From assembly GCA_031383405.1 (NCBI GenBank), contig JANMZO010000086.1, positions 1-38,996 on the forward strand: a DNA stretch of 38,996 nucleotides, in the 5' to 3' direction. The position numbers and the translations under genes were made by a program. Position 1 is the first letter of the stretch. Every line of letters starts with the position of its first letter. The DNA is from JANMZO01 sp031383405 (GTDB lineage Bacteria; Actinomycetota; Acidimicrobiia; Acidimicrobiales; JANYDT01). This document shows, piece by piece, positions 8,373 through 18,028 of this stretch. The notes below the pieces were generated by a model. That model did not search any database and was not told where the DNA came from. It saw only the letters and a program-made list of their open reading frames with translations.

Positions 8373-9827
8373 GTGCCCGACAATCTGTTGGTCGTCTTAG
8401 CGCTCAGCTTGTCAGTGGTCGTGTTCATCCGTGGTTTCATTGCCTTTCGTGCAGACTCGGCAGCGATAGTCGGACTCGCATCGCTGTCGCTGGCCGCATG
8501 CATTCCGTTGGCGATCGTCTGGCACTCTTGGATCGAACCCGATGTCCGAACGCACATCGGAAAGACCTACTCCGACTCATCTCTCGGAACGGTGGCCTGG
8601 GCCGGTTTCGCGCTGACCATGGGCTTTCTGCTCGCAACCACCGTGCCCCTCCCCCCGGGCCGCAGTCGACGCAGCCGCCGCGGGCGCCGAGACCCGTATC
8701 AACGAAACGTGTTGCTGTGCACCGGATTGCTGGTTGTGGGCAGTTTGCGTTTGATCCAACTCTACGGCGGACTCCCCGCGATGTTGACGAGCCCCGGCCA
8801 GTCGATCCCGGGTCAGTTCTTCGCGCTGATCTTGGTGTGCTCGGCCTGGGTCGGCCTTCTCGTCATAGCCGGCAACGACGCGACCAGCCCCACGATGAAG
8901 CGTCTCGCTCAAATCGGACTCGCTGAAGCGTTTCTCTTCACCCTGCTCAACTCCCGCCTCCTCGCCATCATGCTCGTCGCCCAGTACCAGATCTATATGT
9001 TCTCGGGTACGTCCGGCCCGTCGACCGCGGCGACTCGGTCCCGTCGCCGGAGGTCGCTGGTGCTGCTCATCGCCATCCCGTGCATCGCACTCGTCTACGG
9101 GCTCTACCGCGAACAGTCAGCGGTCGCCTTTACCCCGAGGTCGATTCTGTCGTGGTTGTTCCAGAAGAACCTCGAACCCATTCCCGGAGCCGCAGCCGCC
9201 GCCGAAGCGGGTTCATCCGGCTTTGCGCACGTCGTCCAGACGGTAGGGGTCATGGTCGTCAACTCGGTTCCCGGGTTCTCGAAATCCCTCCCGGTCGAAG
9301 AAATTCCACGGGTGACGTCGATCGTGCCAAGCGGCTTCGAACAGGCGTGGGCCGCCGCAGGCCCGCTCGGAGCGGTGATCCTCGGAGCGTTCGCCGGGGT
9401 CGTCGCACGATGGTGCGACGCAGCCAAGGGACGAACGCCGCGGCGCCTGCTCCTCGGTCCGGTCGTCGTGTTCATCTGGCGTAACTCGATCGCCGGATCG
9501 CTGTCCTTCGTGATGCTGTGGATGTTCCCCCTGGCGATCGGCCTCCTTCGGGCCGGTGCACCACGGGCAACACTTATACACCTCGGCCGCGGGCCAGATC
9601 CGAGGACCCCGGGAGGTCGGCGAAATTCATCAGCTCGCACGTGTGAACCGGACATGACCGCTCATTGGCGCGCCGCGCCACCCCACCGGTGGCAGGTTAC
9701 GGCTGAGACCGCCCGCGACCGGTTGCCGGCCCGGGGGCCCGATGCAGCGGTGCACCCGGCCGTACCTGATCCACGGTGGCGGGCGAACCCGGTGCCGGCG
9801 TTTCGCGCCGCCTCAGAAACCGGCTGA
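8373..9827 (+). CDS. Multi-pass membrane protein, probable Wzy-type repeat-unit polymerase
   Basis: From GTG 8373 the product is 484 residues with about ten hydrophobic spans (for example NLLVVLALSLSVVVFIRGFI, GTVAWAGFALTMGFLLATTV, ALILVCSAWVGLLVIAG, LVLLIAIPCIALVYGLYR). A larger loop after the central spans carries QSAVAFTPRSILSWLFQKN. This topology, and its place beside flippase and co-polymerase genes, point to an O-antigen polymerase, but Wzy proteins have no strong motif. The start is supported by aaagggagg at 8361-8369, although the spacing is short (3 nt); ATG 8234 and ATG 8154 are in frame upstream. The last ~65 residues are Pro/Arg/Ala-rich, lack spans and overlap the convergent gene's end by 15 bp, so the tail may result from a late frameshift. 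Confidence 0.6.
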   Translation: MPDNLLVVLALSLSVVVFIRGFIAFRADSAAIVGLASLSLAACIPLAIVWHSWIEPDVRTHIGKTYSDSSLGTVAWAGFALTMGFLLATTVPLPPGRSRRSRRGRRDPYQRNVLLCTGLLVVGSLRLIQLYGGLPAMLTSPGQSIPGQFFALILVCSAWVGLLVIAGNDATSPTMKRLAQIGLAEAFLFTLLNSRLLAIMLVAQYQIYMFSGTSGPSTAATRSRRRRSLVLLIAIPCIALVYGLYREQSAVAFTPRSILSWLFQKNLEPIPGAAAAAEAGSSGFAHVVQTVGVMVVNSVPGFSKSLPVEEIPRVTSIVPSGFEQAWAAAGPLGAVILGAFAGVVARWCDAAKGRTPRRLLLGPVVVFIWRNSIAGSLSFVMLWMFPLAIGLLRAGAPRATLIHLGRGPDPRTPGGRRNSSARTCEPDMTAHWRAAPPHRWQVTAETARDRLPARGPDAAVHPAVPDPRWRANPVPAFRAASETG

Positions 9828-10919
9828 GGCCAGAAACGTCTTCCAGTTCGCGATCACGACGGCACGTGAATAATGGTCCCTGGCCCAGGCCCGGAGGGCG
9901 GCCCGGTCCGGTTCAGTGACGCGCATCGACCTCACGGCCCTGGCGAACTGCTCCGGGCCTTCGGCCACGACGATCGACGCCGGGAGGGGCGTCGCCAGAC
10001 CTCCGGCCACAAAGGGCGTGATCACCAGGGGAAGTCCGAGAGCCGCGGCTTCGATCACCTTCGTCTGCAGGCCGGCCCCGGAGACGACCGGGACGACACA
10101 TACCGTGCGGTCATCGACAACGTCAGTGAGGGTGTCGTAAACCCCGTAGAAATGGGGAAGCCGCTTCGTGGTGCGAGATCCACCCCGGCCGAGAAGGCGA
10201 ACGCGAATGTCAGGACCGAGTTCCGGTACCAGGTGCTGCTCGATCCAGTGCGCCGCCATCCGGTTCGGGTGATACCCCAACAGGCCGAAGAACACCACGT
10301 TCGTTGCCGTTCCGGCCGACAGCGCAGGGCTCGCGGCCGTTCCGGCCGACAGTGCTGGGCTCGCGGTATCGGCAAGCTGCGGCCAGTACGACACCGTCTG
10401 ACAGGTCGGACCGAGCGACGCCGCGTCACGCTCGGTAATGGCCGATGCGGCGAGGGCCCCTTCGAGGACGCACCGGTCATAGGCCGCCAGCCGCGACGCC
10501 TCCGTCCGCCAGAACCATCGGGCGGGCGGGAAGCGGCACAACGCGGCCCGATGAGCGTATCCGTCACTGATCGAGTCGACGAAATCGATGATGTACGGTC
10601 CCGAGAAGTGCGGAGGTACACATCGACTGGTGAAGAACACATACAGATCCGCATCCGGCGGGGTGAAATCCAGGCGGGCCTGAAAGGCAAGGACCGATAG
10701 CGGAAGCCGCCGATTTCTCATTATCGTCCGGAGCGCGTCCCCAACGCTCCTGCGTCGCCCCGCGATAGCAACCGTTCCAGCGTTCTCCACGGCCAGCGAG
10801 AACTGCGCTGACCGACGCTGGTACCCCTTCCCCTGGAGATCCGGCCCGTACGGAACCACCACGCAGTACCGACGCTTCGAGGGCAACCCGGCCCGGATCC
10901 CGGTGCTCTCCGGGGTCAT
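9813..10919 (-). CDS. GT-B glycosyltransferase (GT4-like)
   Basis: The 368-residue product begins KRRYCVVVPYGPDLQGKGYQ and has the donor-domain signature NVVFFGLLGYHPNRMAAHWI in its middle. RVRLLGRGGS, FYGVYDTL and VCVVPVVSGAGLQTKVIEAAALGLPLVIT follow; the last is the canonical donor-phosphate and E-x7-E-like region of the Glyco_trans_1_4 group. It probably transfers one residue of the repeat unit in the cytoplasm. The ATG at 10917-10919 overlaps the stop of the upstream glycosyltransferase (ATGA). A duplicated ASPALSAGTA decapeptide lies in the linker between the two Rossmann domains (see the DNA repeat at 10309-10368). Confidence 0.8.
   Translation of the reverse strand: MTPESTGIRAGLPSKRRYCVVVPYGPDLQGKGYQRRSAQFSLAVENAGTVAIAGRRRSVGDALRTIMRNRRLPLSVLAFQARLDFTPPDADLYVFFTSRCVPPHFSGPYIIDFVDSISDGYAHRAALCRFPPARWFWRTEASRLAAYDRCVLEGALAASAITERDAASLGPTCQTVSYWPQLADTASPALSAGTAASPALSAGTATNVVFFGLLGYHPNRMAAHWIEQHLVPELGPDIRVRLLGRGGSRTTKRLPHFYGVYDTLTDVVDDRTVCVVPVVSGAGLQTKVIEAAALGLPLVITPFVAGGLATPLPASIVVAEGPEQFARAVRSMRVTEPDRAALRAWARDHYSRAVVIANWKTFLASAGF
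10309..10368. repeat. 30-bp in-frame tandem duplication inside a glycosyltransferase gene
   Basis: Units 10309-10338 and 10339-10368 match at 26 of 30 positions and keep the reading frame, encoding ASPALSAGTA twice on the minus strand. The repeat falls in the interdomain linker of the GT4-like enzyme, where length change is tolerated. Confidence 0.85.
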
Positions 10920-11974
10920 TGGAGGGACTCGTACACCTGAACGTATTCGCGCGCCACGTCTTCCCAGGACGGAAGAAAGGACTTCGCCAGTGGATTCCGA
11001 ACGCGGACCGCCTCGCGCACCACCCTGACCCAGGTAGCCGGTTGAGTATCTTCGGCGAAGAAGCAGTGGGGCCCGATCGCCTCCGTCGCGACCACAGCAT
11101 CCCGCCCGATCACCACCGGAAGTTGATGCTCGGCGGCTTCGATGATCGGCAGACCAAACCCCTCTTCGGAGCTCGTCACGATCAGCGCCGCGTGCGATCC
11201 GTACAGCCTCTTCACGTCGACATCGGTGGCGTCATCGAGAATGGTCGCCCCGGCCGCAGTAAGCCTTGACCGGTGATCGCCGCTCAGTCCGGCCCGGGCG
11301 AGAACCGTCATCGGCGCGTCCCATCCGCTCTTCGACAGTGCCTCCAACACCGAGCACAGAAGCTCCGGGCGTTTTCGACCCATCGTGGCCCCGAACGCGA
11401 GCACACCGGAACGGTTCGCGCCCTCGTCGGGGCGAACCGGCAGCATCCCGTGTGGAATCACCCGTATCCGACTCCGGTCGATTCCGGCCCGCACCATCGA
11501 ATCGGCCGTGACCGAGCTGATCGGGGTGAGCACGTCCGACGTGGCCAAGCCCCTCCGAAGGAGCTGCCACTGGGCCTTGCCAACCAGCGTGGTGGCGTCT
11601 CGTTGAAAGAGGTCGTGCACCGTGAGCACCGACCTGGAGGACGGAAACACCGACGCACTGTTGCTTGCGTAATGGACGACGGCCCCCCGGGGAACGCCGG
11701 CGAGCACCGGCGACAGGGACAGCAATACAGATTTCGGTCCCATCGACTTCAGCAGCGACGCGGCGCTGTCCACGTCGGGTCGATCCATTCCGAGAAGCTT
11801 CGGAGCTTCACCGATTGCGATCAGCGCGTCAACCAGATTCCGTATGAACCGCCCGATGCCGAGTCCCCGCCGGGCAAGTCGAGCGTCGAGAACGACAGCA
11901 GGCGAGGTACGAGCCGAAGGAGCGGTGCGAGCCGAAGAAGCGGTGGCCAACTCATTCCGCGGGGTTACGGGCAC
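10916..11974 (-). CDS. GT4 family glycosyltransferase
   Basis: The product is 352 residues from GTG 11974. It contains the GT4 acceptor-side loop DARLARRGLGIGRFIRNLV, SVFPSSRSVLTVHDLFQRD, the segment DVLTPISSVTADSMVRAGID, then RIRVIPHGMLP and VLAFGATMGRKRPELL at the donor-domain start. The donor-site signature SEEGFGLPIIEAAEHQLPVVIG is near the C-terminus. All are diagnostic for retaining GT-B enzymes such as mannosyl-, rhamnosyl- or glucosyltransferases. The open frame runs upstream to 12139, but that part has atypical composition, and TACGCT (11981-11986) sits 6 nt before the GTG, matching the leaderless pattern at other genes here. The stop overlaps the next gene's ATG. Confidence 0.85.
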   Translation of the reverse strand: MPVTPRNELATASSARTAPSARTSPAVVLDARLARRGLGIGRFIRNLVDALIAIGEAPKLLGMDRPDVDSAASLLKSMGPKSVLLSLSPVLAGVPRGAVVHYASNSASVFPSSRSVLTVHDLFQRDATTLVGKAQWQLLRRGLATSDVLTPISSVTADSMVRAGIDRSRIRVIPHGMLPVRPDEGANRSGVLAFGATMGRKRPELLCSVLEALSKSGWDAPMTVLARAGLSGDHRSRLTAAGATILDDATDVDVKRLYGSHAALIVTSSEEGFGLPIIEAAEHQLPVVIGRDAVVATEAIGPHCFFAEDTQPATWVRVVREAVRVRNPLAKSFLPSWEDVAREYVQVYESLQ

Positions 11975-12151
11975 GGGGCCAGCGTACCGCGCGGGGTCTG
12001 CGGCGGTCGCAGTCCACCCGACCGGGGTCACCTCGCGATGGGTCGAGCGACTTAAGCGGGACCGAACCTCGCAGCGACCGGACATCGGAGCCGATGAGAA
12101 ACTTGCTTCCGACGGATCGGGAGCTTCACAACAGACCACAGGGACGTGGGA

Positions 12152-12583
12152 ATGGGCACGGATGCCGCATTTGCGACCCTCGGCATTGCCGTGGGTTCAC
12201 AGCCAATAGTAATCACACGCACGTTTCGCGCGTTGAGCAGGGAATTGCACCCGGACCGGGGCGGGGATCCCCGCCTCTTCACCGCGATCGTCACTGCGTA
12301 CCGCGCCCTGCAGAAGGCCGGGCTGGTCCGGGCCGAGTCCGTTCGCATCGAGCGGGTGACGCCGTTCCCTGACCGGACCGACAACGACCGCACCCCGTCT
12401 CGGCATGCCTCACCCGTCGAGTCGTACTACCGACGTTTCCTCCAGGGGCTCGACCGGGCTGCCCTCGAACCGGACCCACCGACCCGCCCGGTTCCGAGGA
12501 AAACAAGCCCTGCAACGATCCTCGCCCCATCCACGGACCGGTTCGCGGAAATCCTCGAGCGTGAGCTTCTGCGCATCAGCTGA
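12152..12583 (+). CDS. Stand-alone J-domain (DnaJ-like) protein
   Basis: From ATG 12152 the product is 143 residues; a GTG two codons upstream (12146) is equally possible. The first 60 residues form a J-domain: FATLGIAVGSQP (helix I), FRALSRELHPDRGGDPRLF with the essential HPD loop, and IVTAYRALQ (helix III). The remaining 80 residues are charged and proline-rich (SPVESYYRRFLQGLDRAAL), with no zinc-finger or substrate domain of a full DnaJ. J-domains stimulate ATP hydrolysis by a DnaK partner; here the partner and client are unknown. It is divergent from the glycosyltransferase at 11974 and 81 bp ahead of ugd. Confidence 0.75.
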   Translation: MGTDAAFATLGIAVGSQPIVITRTFRALSRELHPDRGGDPRLFTAIVTAYRALQKAGLVRAESVRIERVTPFPDRTDNDRTPSRHASPVESYYRRFLQGLDRAALEPDPPTRPVPRKTSPATILAPSTDRFAEILERELLRIS

Positions 12584-12651
12584 ACAACCTCCGCTCGAAT
12601 ACGTCAAGCCGATCCCTCTGCGATAGGCATGTTTGCCCGACCGGCCACTCG

Positions 12652-12657
12652 TAGACT
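12652..12657 (+). promoter_or_regulatory. -10 box of ugd (leaderless)
   Basis: TAGACT lies 7 nt before the ugd ATG at 12665. No Shine-Dalgarno sequence stands between them, and the expected transcription start coincides with the start codon. No good -35 box is visible. Confidence 0.5.
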
Positions 12658-12664
12658 GCGATTC

Positions 12665-14010
12665 ATGAAGATCGCAATCGTCGGGACGGGGTACGTGGGG
12701 TTGGTAACCGGAGCCTGTATGGCCGACACCGGAGTCGACGTGGTGTGCGTCGACGTGAACGAGAAGAAGCTCGCAGGTCTCCGGGCAGGCATTATGCCGA
12801 TCTACGAACCCGGGCTCGACGCGGTCGTGGCCCGAAATGCTTCGAAGGACCGACTGACGTTTTCCTCGGATCTTCGCTCGGCCGTCGCCGACTCCGACGT
12901 CGTGTTCATCGCGGTCGGTACCCCTCCGGGTGATGACGGCTCGGCCGACATGACCCAGGTTCTCGGCGTGGCCGCCTCCATCGGTGCGGCGATCGCGGAA
13001 CACAACAGCGGCTACGTCGTGGTCGTGACGAAGTCGACCGTCCCGGTCGGCACCGCCATCCAGGTGCGTAACTCGATCCTTGAAGCGGGAGCGTCTCCTG
13101 CGAACTTCGATGTCGCGTCGAACCCGGAATTTCTGAAAGAAGGAGCGGCGGTCGACGATTTCGCCCGCCCCGACCGGATAGTGATCGGCGTCGACTCCGA
13201 CCGGGCCAAGCGGGTGCTCGAGCGGTTGTACCGACCATTTCTGTTGGACAACCATCCGGTCCTGTTCATGGACGTGGCGTCAGCCGAGATAACGAAGTAC
13301 GCCGCCAACGCCATGCTGGCCCTACGCATCAGCTTTATGAACGCCGTCTCAAATCTGTGCGACGCGGTTGGCGCCGACATCGATCTGGTACGCCACGGCA
13401 TTGGATCGGACCCCCGGATCGGATCGTCGTTTCTCTATGCCGGCGCCGGGTACGGAGGATCCTGTTTTCCGAAGGACGTGCGGGCACTCGAATCAACGGC
13501 CACCAAGCACGGGCTCGATTTTGGACTGCTAGGTGAAGTCGAGCGCATCAACGACCGTCAGAAGCTGGTCCCCGTAGAAAAGGCTGCAGGGCTTTTGGAA
13601 CTCAGCGACCCGGGTGACTTCTCCGGAATGACGATCGCCGTCTGGGGTCTCGCGTTCAAGCCCAACACCGACGACACCCGCGAAGCACCGGCGCTGACGG
13701 TCATCGCTGAGCTCCTCAGACGCGGGGCGCGGATCCGCCTGTACGATCCGGTGGCCTCGCATCCCTTCACCGACCGGGTCGAGGTGTGCTCCGATGCATA
13801 TGACGCAGCGGCGGGTGCCGATCTCGTGCTTCTGCTGACCGAATGGGGTGAGTTCCGAAATCCCGATTCGAGCCGCCTGGCCGCGGCGGTACGGCGTAAG
13901 CTGATCGTCGACGCTCGTAACGTGCTCGACTCCGCTGACCTCAATGGCGCGGGTTTTGCGATTGCCTCGATCGGCCGGCCCACCCAATTCCCGTCCGGAA
14001 AGCAGACGTC

Positions 14011-14014
<4 letters not shown>
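12665..14014 (+). CDS. ugd: UDP-glucose 6-dehydrogenase
   Basis: The 449-residue enzyme oxidises UDP-glucose twice with NAD+ to give UDP-glucuronate. The N-terminal NAD-binding motif is MKIAIVGTGYVGLVTGACMA, followed by CVDVNEKK. IYEPGLDAVV, FIAVGTPPGDDGSADM, TKSTVPVGT and SNPEFLKEGAAVDDF follow in family order. Central helix residues AEITKYAANAMLALRISFMN precede the catalytic cysteine in GYGGSCFPKDVRAL, and the C-terminal domain has VWGLAFKPNTDDTREAP. I chose the internal ATG 12 codons into the open frame because it begins the first beta strand and sits 7 nt after a -10 box. Its GTGA overlap with the downstream decarboxylase makes a two-gene UDP-GlcA/UDP-Xyl unit. Confidence 0.95.
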
Positions 14015-15024
<1,010 letters not shown>

Positions 15025-15074
15025 CGACCCGCGGCCGGGGTAGCCGCTTCCGGCGTGGAAGAATCAGCGCCACG

Positions 15075-16340
15075 ATGCACACCGGACCAATGCCAGACGA
15101 GCCCTCGAACTACGCGTTTCCGAGATTTCTCTCACTGCTGCGCCGTCGATGGTGGCTGCTGCCAATCGCTTTTCTCGGGTTGGCTCTTCTCGGCTCGGCG
15201 ATCTCCCCAGGAAGAATCAACGCACAGGCCGACATCTCGATTCACGATGCCGGACCATCCCTGCTCGCCAGCCAAGTCCTTGAGCTCAGGCTCAGTATCC
15301 CTTTTCGCACCAAGACCGAATTCGTCCAGTTTCTGAACGGATCCACGCTCAACTCGCGTCTTAACGAGGAGATTCCGGGCACATCGGTAAATGTCATTGA
15401 CTCGGCGGTACCGCGGGGATTTCGGCTGAGCGTCGTCGGACCGTCGACCGCGAAGACCGCTGCGGCGCTCGACTGGGTTATCCACGAGTCCCAAGCCTAC
15501 CGGGTGGCCGAGGCCGAGGACCTGTACGGCAGAGTCAAATCGATCCTTGACGATCGGCAAAACGTTCTTGGGGCGCGCGAGGTCGAACTTACAAAGGAGT
15601 TGATGGAGCCCGCACCAGCCGGAGTCGTTTCATCGCTCGGGGCGGAGCGGCGTCAGATTCGCGAAGGGCTCGACAGTCTCGCGAGCGGACGCGCGATCAT
15701 CAAGGGACTCTCCGACGATCCGACCGGAGGTCTCGAAGTGATCCGCCGGATCGATCCCACTGCGCTCGGATCCCGGATCTCGTTGAAAACCTCGAAGTCC
15801 GTTGCACTGGGAACGCTCGGGGCGCTGCTTGCGGTTGCTGTTCTGTCCGGCTTTGCGGCGATGGACAAGCGCATCCGGTTCCGCAGCGACATCGAGCAGA
15901 TAGCCGGAGCGGGCGCGGTTACGGCAATCATCGACAGCGACGAGTCGAACATCGCGTCGCTGGCCCTGTCGGGGCGGTATGCCGCGTTGCAGTCCGGGAT
16001 CGCTTCGATGCTGCTCGTGCCGATCGGCAGCGAAGGCGGCCGCGCAGCCGCCACGGCGGCCCGCCTCGCCGGTGCGACCACAACCGCTCTGGCCGAAGCC
16101 CAGATGGGCACCGCCCCCGGCTTCGTAGTTCGTGCTGTCGAGGCGTATCCAGCCAGCAGCGCCGGTCTGGCCGTCGCAGCCACCGGCTTCGGGGCGGTCT
16201 ATCTCGTGGCCGACGCCGGACTGACCCACAAGGACGATCTCTCCGTGGCCATCCGGGCGTTTTCCAACGCCGGGATCTCCCTCGCCGGCATCGTCCTGGC
16301 CGGAGTGCGCCCAGGAGATTTGCGTTCGGTCTCCCGCTGA
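15075..16340 (+). CDS. Wzz-like polysaccharide co-polymerase with kinase-like C-terminal domain lacking a P-loop
   Basis: The product is 421 residues from ATG 15075 (ATG 15090 is an alternative). The N-terminus has FLSLLRRRWWLLPIAFLGLALL, the first span of Wzz/PCP proteins, and a long periplasmic-type segment with coiled-coil character follows. A second span (SVALGTLGALLAVAVLSGFAAMDKRIRFRSDIEQI) leads into a ~130-residue alpha/beta domain. Its position and VTAIIDSDES / LLVPIGSEGGR / VYLVADAG strands resemble a CpsD/BY-kinase fold, but I find no Walker A or tyrosine cluster. Co-polymerases set chain length by interacting with Wzy. Here the cytoplasmic domain is probably regulatory rather than catalytic (inference). 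It lies 50 bp after the decarboxylase gene. Confidence 0.7.
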   Translation: MHTGPMPDEPSNYAFPRFLSLLRRRWWLLPIAFLGLALLGSAISPGRINAQADISIHDAGPSLLASQVLELRLSIPFRTKTEFVQFLNGSTLNSRLNEEIPGTSVNVIDSAVPRGFRLSVVGPSTAKTAAALDWVIHESQAYRVAEAEDLYGRVKSILDDRQNVLGAREVELTKELMEPAPAGVVSSLGAERRQIREGLDSLASGRAIIKGLSDDPTGGLEVIRRIDPTALGSRISLKTSKSVALGTLGALLAVAVLSGFAAMDKRIRFRSDIEQIAGAGAVTAIIDSDESNIASLALSGRYAALQSGIASMLLVPIGSEGGRAAATAARLAGATTTALAEAQMGTAPGFVVRAVEAYPASSAGLAVAATGFGAVYLVADAGLTHKDDLSVAIRAFSNAGISLAGIVLAGVRPGDLRSVSR

Positions 16341-16649
16341 ACCGTTATCGGTGCGCTCGGGCGTTTCCGACCTTTAAAGGTACATGATTCGTTTAAGATT
16401 TAGGATAAAAGCAGGGCTTGTCGCCGTAGCGTTGCCTCGTGTCGGGGCCCCGAAGCACTTCCTGCAAGTCGTGCAAGTGCTTACTCGACCAGTTCGCTCG
16501 CAGACAAAGCAGAAATATTTGTAGTTGGTATCTCTGGTGAATCGTATTCGGGTTGCGAGCCAGCACCCTCGATCCAGGCGGAGCAGAACGGGTCCGCGGG
16601 CGCAACCATAGAAGGTGGATCTCGGCGCTGTGGGGCCAGGGCCCTGAGA
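16341..16649. other. Intergenic stretch with a hairpin and a cysteine-rich open frame
   Basis: No confident gene is present between the convergent co-polymerase and signal peptidase genes. Two things stand out. An inverted repeat (aagcactt 16453-16460, aagtgctt 16475-16482, with further internal pairing) could be a terminator or RNA element. On the minus strand, the signal peptidase frame stays open for 91 codons after its TAG stop (to TAA at 16374-16376) and contains CFVC and CTTCRKC, like a small zinc ribbon. The stretch is also more AT-rich near 16371-16410. Confidence 0.4.
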
Positions 16650-17252
16650 CTATCCGGCCCGGCCGCTGTCCGCCTCGCCCAGGTACCCCCAGGCGATCTT
16701 GAAGGCGACCACCGTCGCGGCCAAGGCCCAGACCCACGGCGTGACCAGGAGGGCGAAGGCTGTAAGGAGTTGTCGGCCGATGCCCGCCGAATGCGCGGCC
16801 CGTCCGATCACCTGAGCCGACGTCGGGTGCCACGCATCCGCATACGCCCGGTTGTCGCCCTGTGTCGTCCATCCGCGGTTCCCGTCGCCCGCCGTGATCC
16901 GATGAATGACCAGGTGCCCGGCGCCGGCGTCTCCCTGACCGATGCGGTACACGATTACGTCGCCGACCCTGTAGGAATCCTGCCGTCTGGCCACCACGAC
17001 ATCGTCGGTGCTGTATGTCGGCTCCATGGAATTGCCCGATACGAACACGATCGTGGCCCGCCCCCCACGGCTGGCCGGCCACGTGTACCACGTGGCGCCC
17101 AACACCAAGAGGACCGCACCGACCGACCACAGCCGCCGCAATGCCCGCCATGCTTTGGCCCCTCGCGTCCGGCCGGACGTCGACTCACCGGGGGGAGCAA
17201 CCGATCCGGTGCGGGAAAAGGCGACCAGCCGCGGGAGGAGATCGATTGACAT
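16650..17252 (-). CDS. SipW-type (S26B, Ser/His) signal peptidase I
   Basis: The product is 200 residues. One span (SVGAVLLVLGATWYTWPA, about residues 43-60) anchors the enzyme. The catalytic serine is S75 in SGNSMEPTY. Where bacterial LepB has lysine, this protein has VIHRI with H117, and GDNR follows near residue 133, so it belongs to the archaeal/ER/SipW group that uses histidine. A second hydrophobic segment (QLLTAFALLVTPWVWALAATVVAFKIAW) lies at the C-terminus. The ATG at 17252 has gaaggaattcgc before it, a good Shine-Dalgarno, so I reject the longer upstream start. SipW-type peptidases process TasA/camelysin-like matrix proteins, and two secreted proteins with a matching signal end lie directly upstream on the same strand. 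Confidence 0.85.
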   Translation of the reverse strand: MSIDLLPRLVAFSRTGSVAPPGESTSGRTRGAKAWRALRRLWSVGAVLLVLGATWYTWPASRGGRATIVFVSGNSMEPTYSTDDVVVARRQDSYRVGDVIVYRIGQGDAGAGHLVIHRITAGDGNRGWTTQGDNRAYADAWHPTSAQVIGRAAHSAGIGRQLLTAFALLVTPWVWALAATVVAFKIAWGYLGEADSGRAG

Positions 17253-17286
17253 GCGAATTCCTTCTGCCGCGCCTACTGCGGCGACC

Positions 17287-17991
17287 TTAGGTGACGACCG
17301 CGAAGTCGTCGTGGATTTCATTCCCCGAGTTCGCCGCCGACAGACCGATGTAGGTCTGCGCGCCGAACGCAATCTGTTCCGCAGTGGTCAGGGTGTAGGT
17401 GCACACCGCGGCGCCGTTCAGCGTGACGGTCGCGACCTGTCCGGACACCCGGAATCCGAACCGGAAAGCGGTGGCGGGCAGCACCACGGTGGTGGAGACC
17501 AGGGTGGTCCTCGAGCCCGACACGACCTTCTCGATCGCCACCACGCCGAGTTCGGTGACGAACGCGTTGAGGAACGTGCTGCCGGTGGAGCTCGAGCGCA
17601 CCACCAGGCCTGTGCGGGACTTGCCGCGGATCGTGAGGGAATCCTGCACTTCGACGTTCGCTGATTCCGCGTTGTAGAGCACCAACGCGTTCGCCGAGTT
17701 CGGCGGGTTGACCGCCCCTCCCGCCGTCGCCCAGTTGCCCCCAATCTGGATCCAGACTCCGGTTCCCACGCTCTGCGGCGTTCGGCCCGACAACGGACCC
17801 ACCGAAGTGAAGTCGTCGGCCATCACTACCGTGGCAAACGATGGTGAAACGGTGAGATTTACCGCGAACAGCTGGGCGGAGACGACGCCCCCCAGCGACG
17901 TCGCCGACGCCACTCTGAGGGCACCGGACAACATGACCACGGCGGCGCATGCCGCGAGCCGTGAACGCCGCGAGGACCGGGTCGGGTTCAT
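17287..17991 (-). CDS. Secreted protein with LamG-like beta-sandwich pattern
   Basis: The 234-residue product begins with basic residues and a hydrophobic core (LAACAAVVMLSGAL), then SATSLGGVVSAQLFA. This closely matches the ATLGGLSSTNLGA end of the signal region in the neighbouring small secreted protein. The mature part has alternating beta-rich segments: VMADDFTSVGPLSGR, VWIQIGGNWATAGGAV, TGLVVRSSSTG, RFGFRVSGQVATVTLNGAAV and QTYIGLSAANSG..HDDFAV. This is a pattern seen in LamG/concanavalin-like or family-16-type lectin folds; I do not recognise a precise family. ATG 17991 is used because it precedes the signal peptide. The gene lies 34 bp upstream of the signal peptidase start, so the two are probably co-transcribed. 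Confidence 0.65.
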   Translation of the reverse strand: MNPTRSSRRSRLAACAAVVMLSGALRVASATSLGGVVSAQLFAVNLTVSPSFATVVMADDFTSVGPLSGRTPQSVGTGVWIQIGGNWATAGGAVNPPNSANALVLYNAESANVEVQDSLTIRGKSRTGLVVRSSSTGSTFLNAFVTELGVVAIEKVVSGSRTTLVSTTVVLPATAFRFGFRVSGQVATVTLNGAAVCTYTLTTAEQIAFGAQTYIGLSAANSGNEIHDDFAVVT

Positions 17992-18028
17992 GGGCGTCGG
18001 TCGGGGTGTCGTCTCTGCGATGCGGCTA

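Noticed and set aside
12003..12139. Longer N-terminus of the glycosyltransferase at 10916-11974
   Set aside because: Codons are not protein-like, and a -10 box sits 6 nt before the internal GTG.
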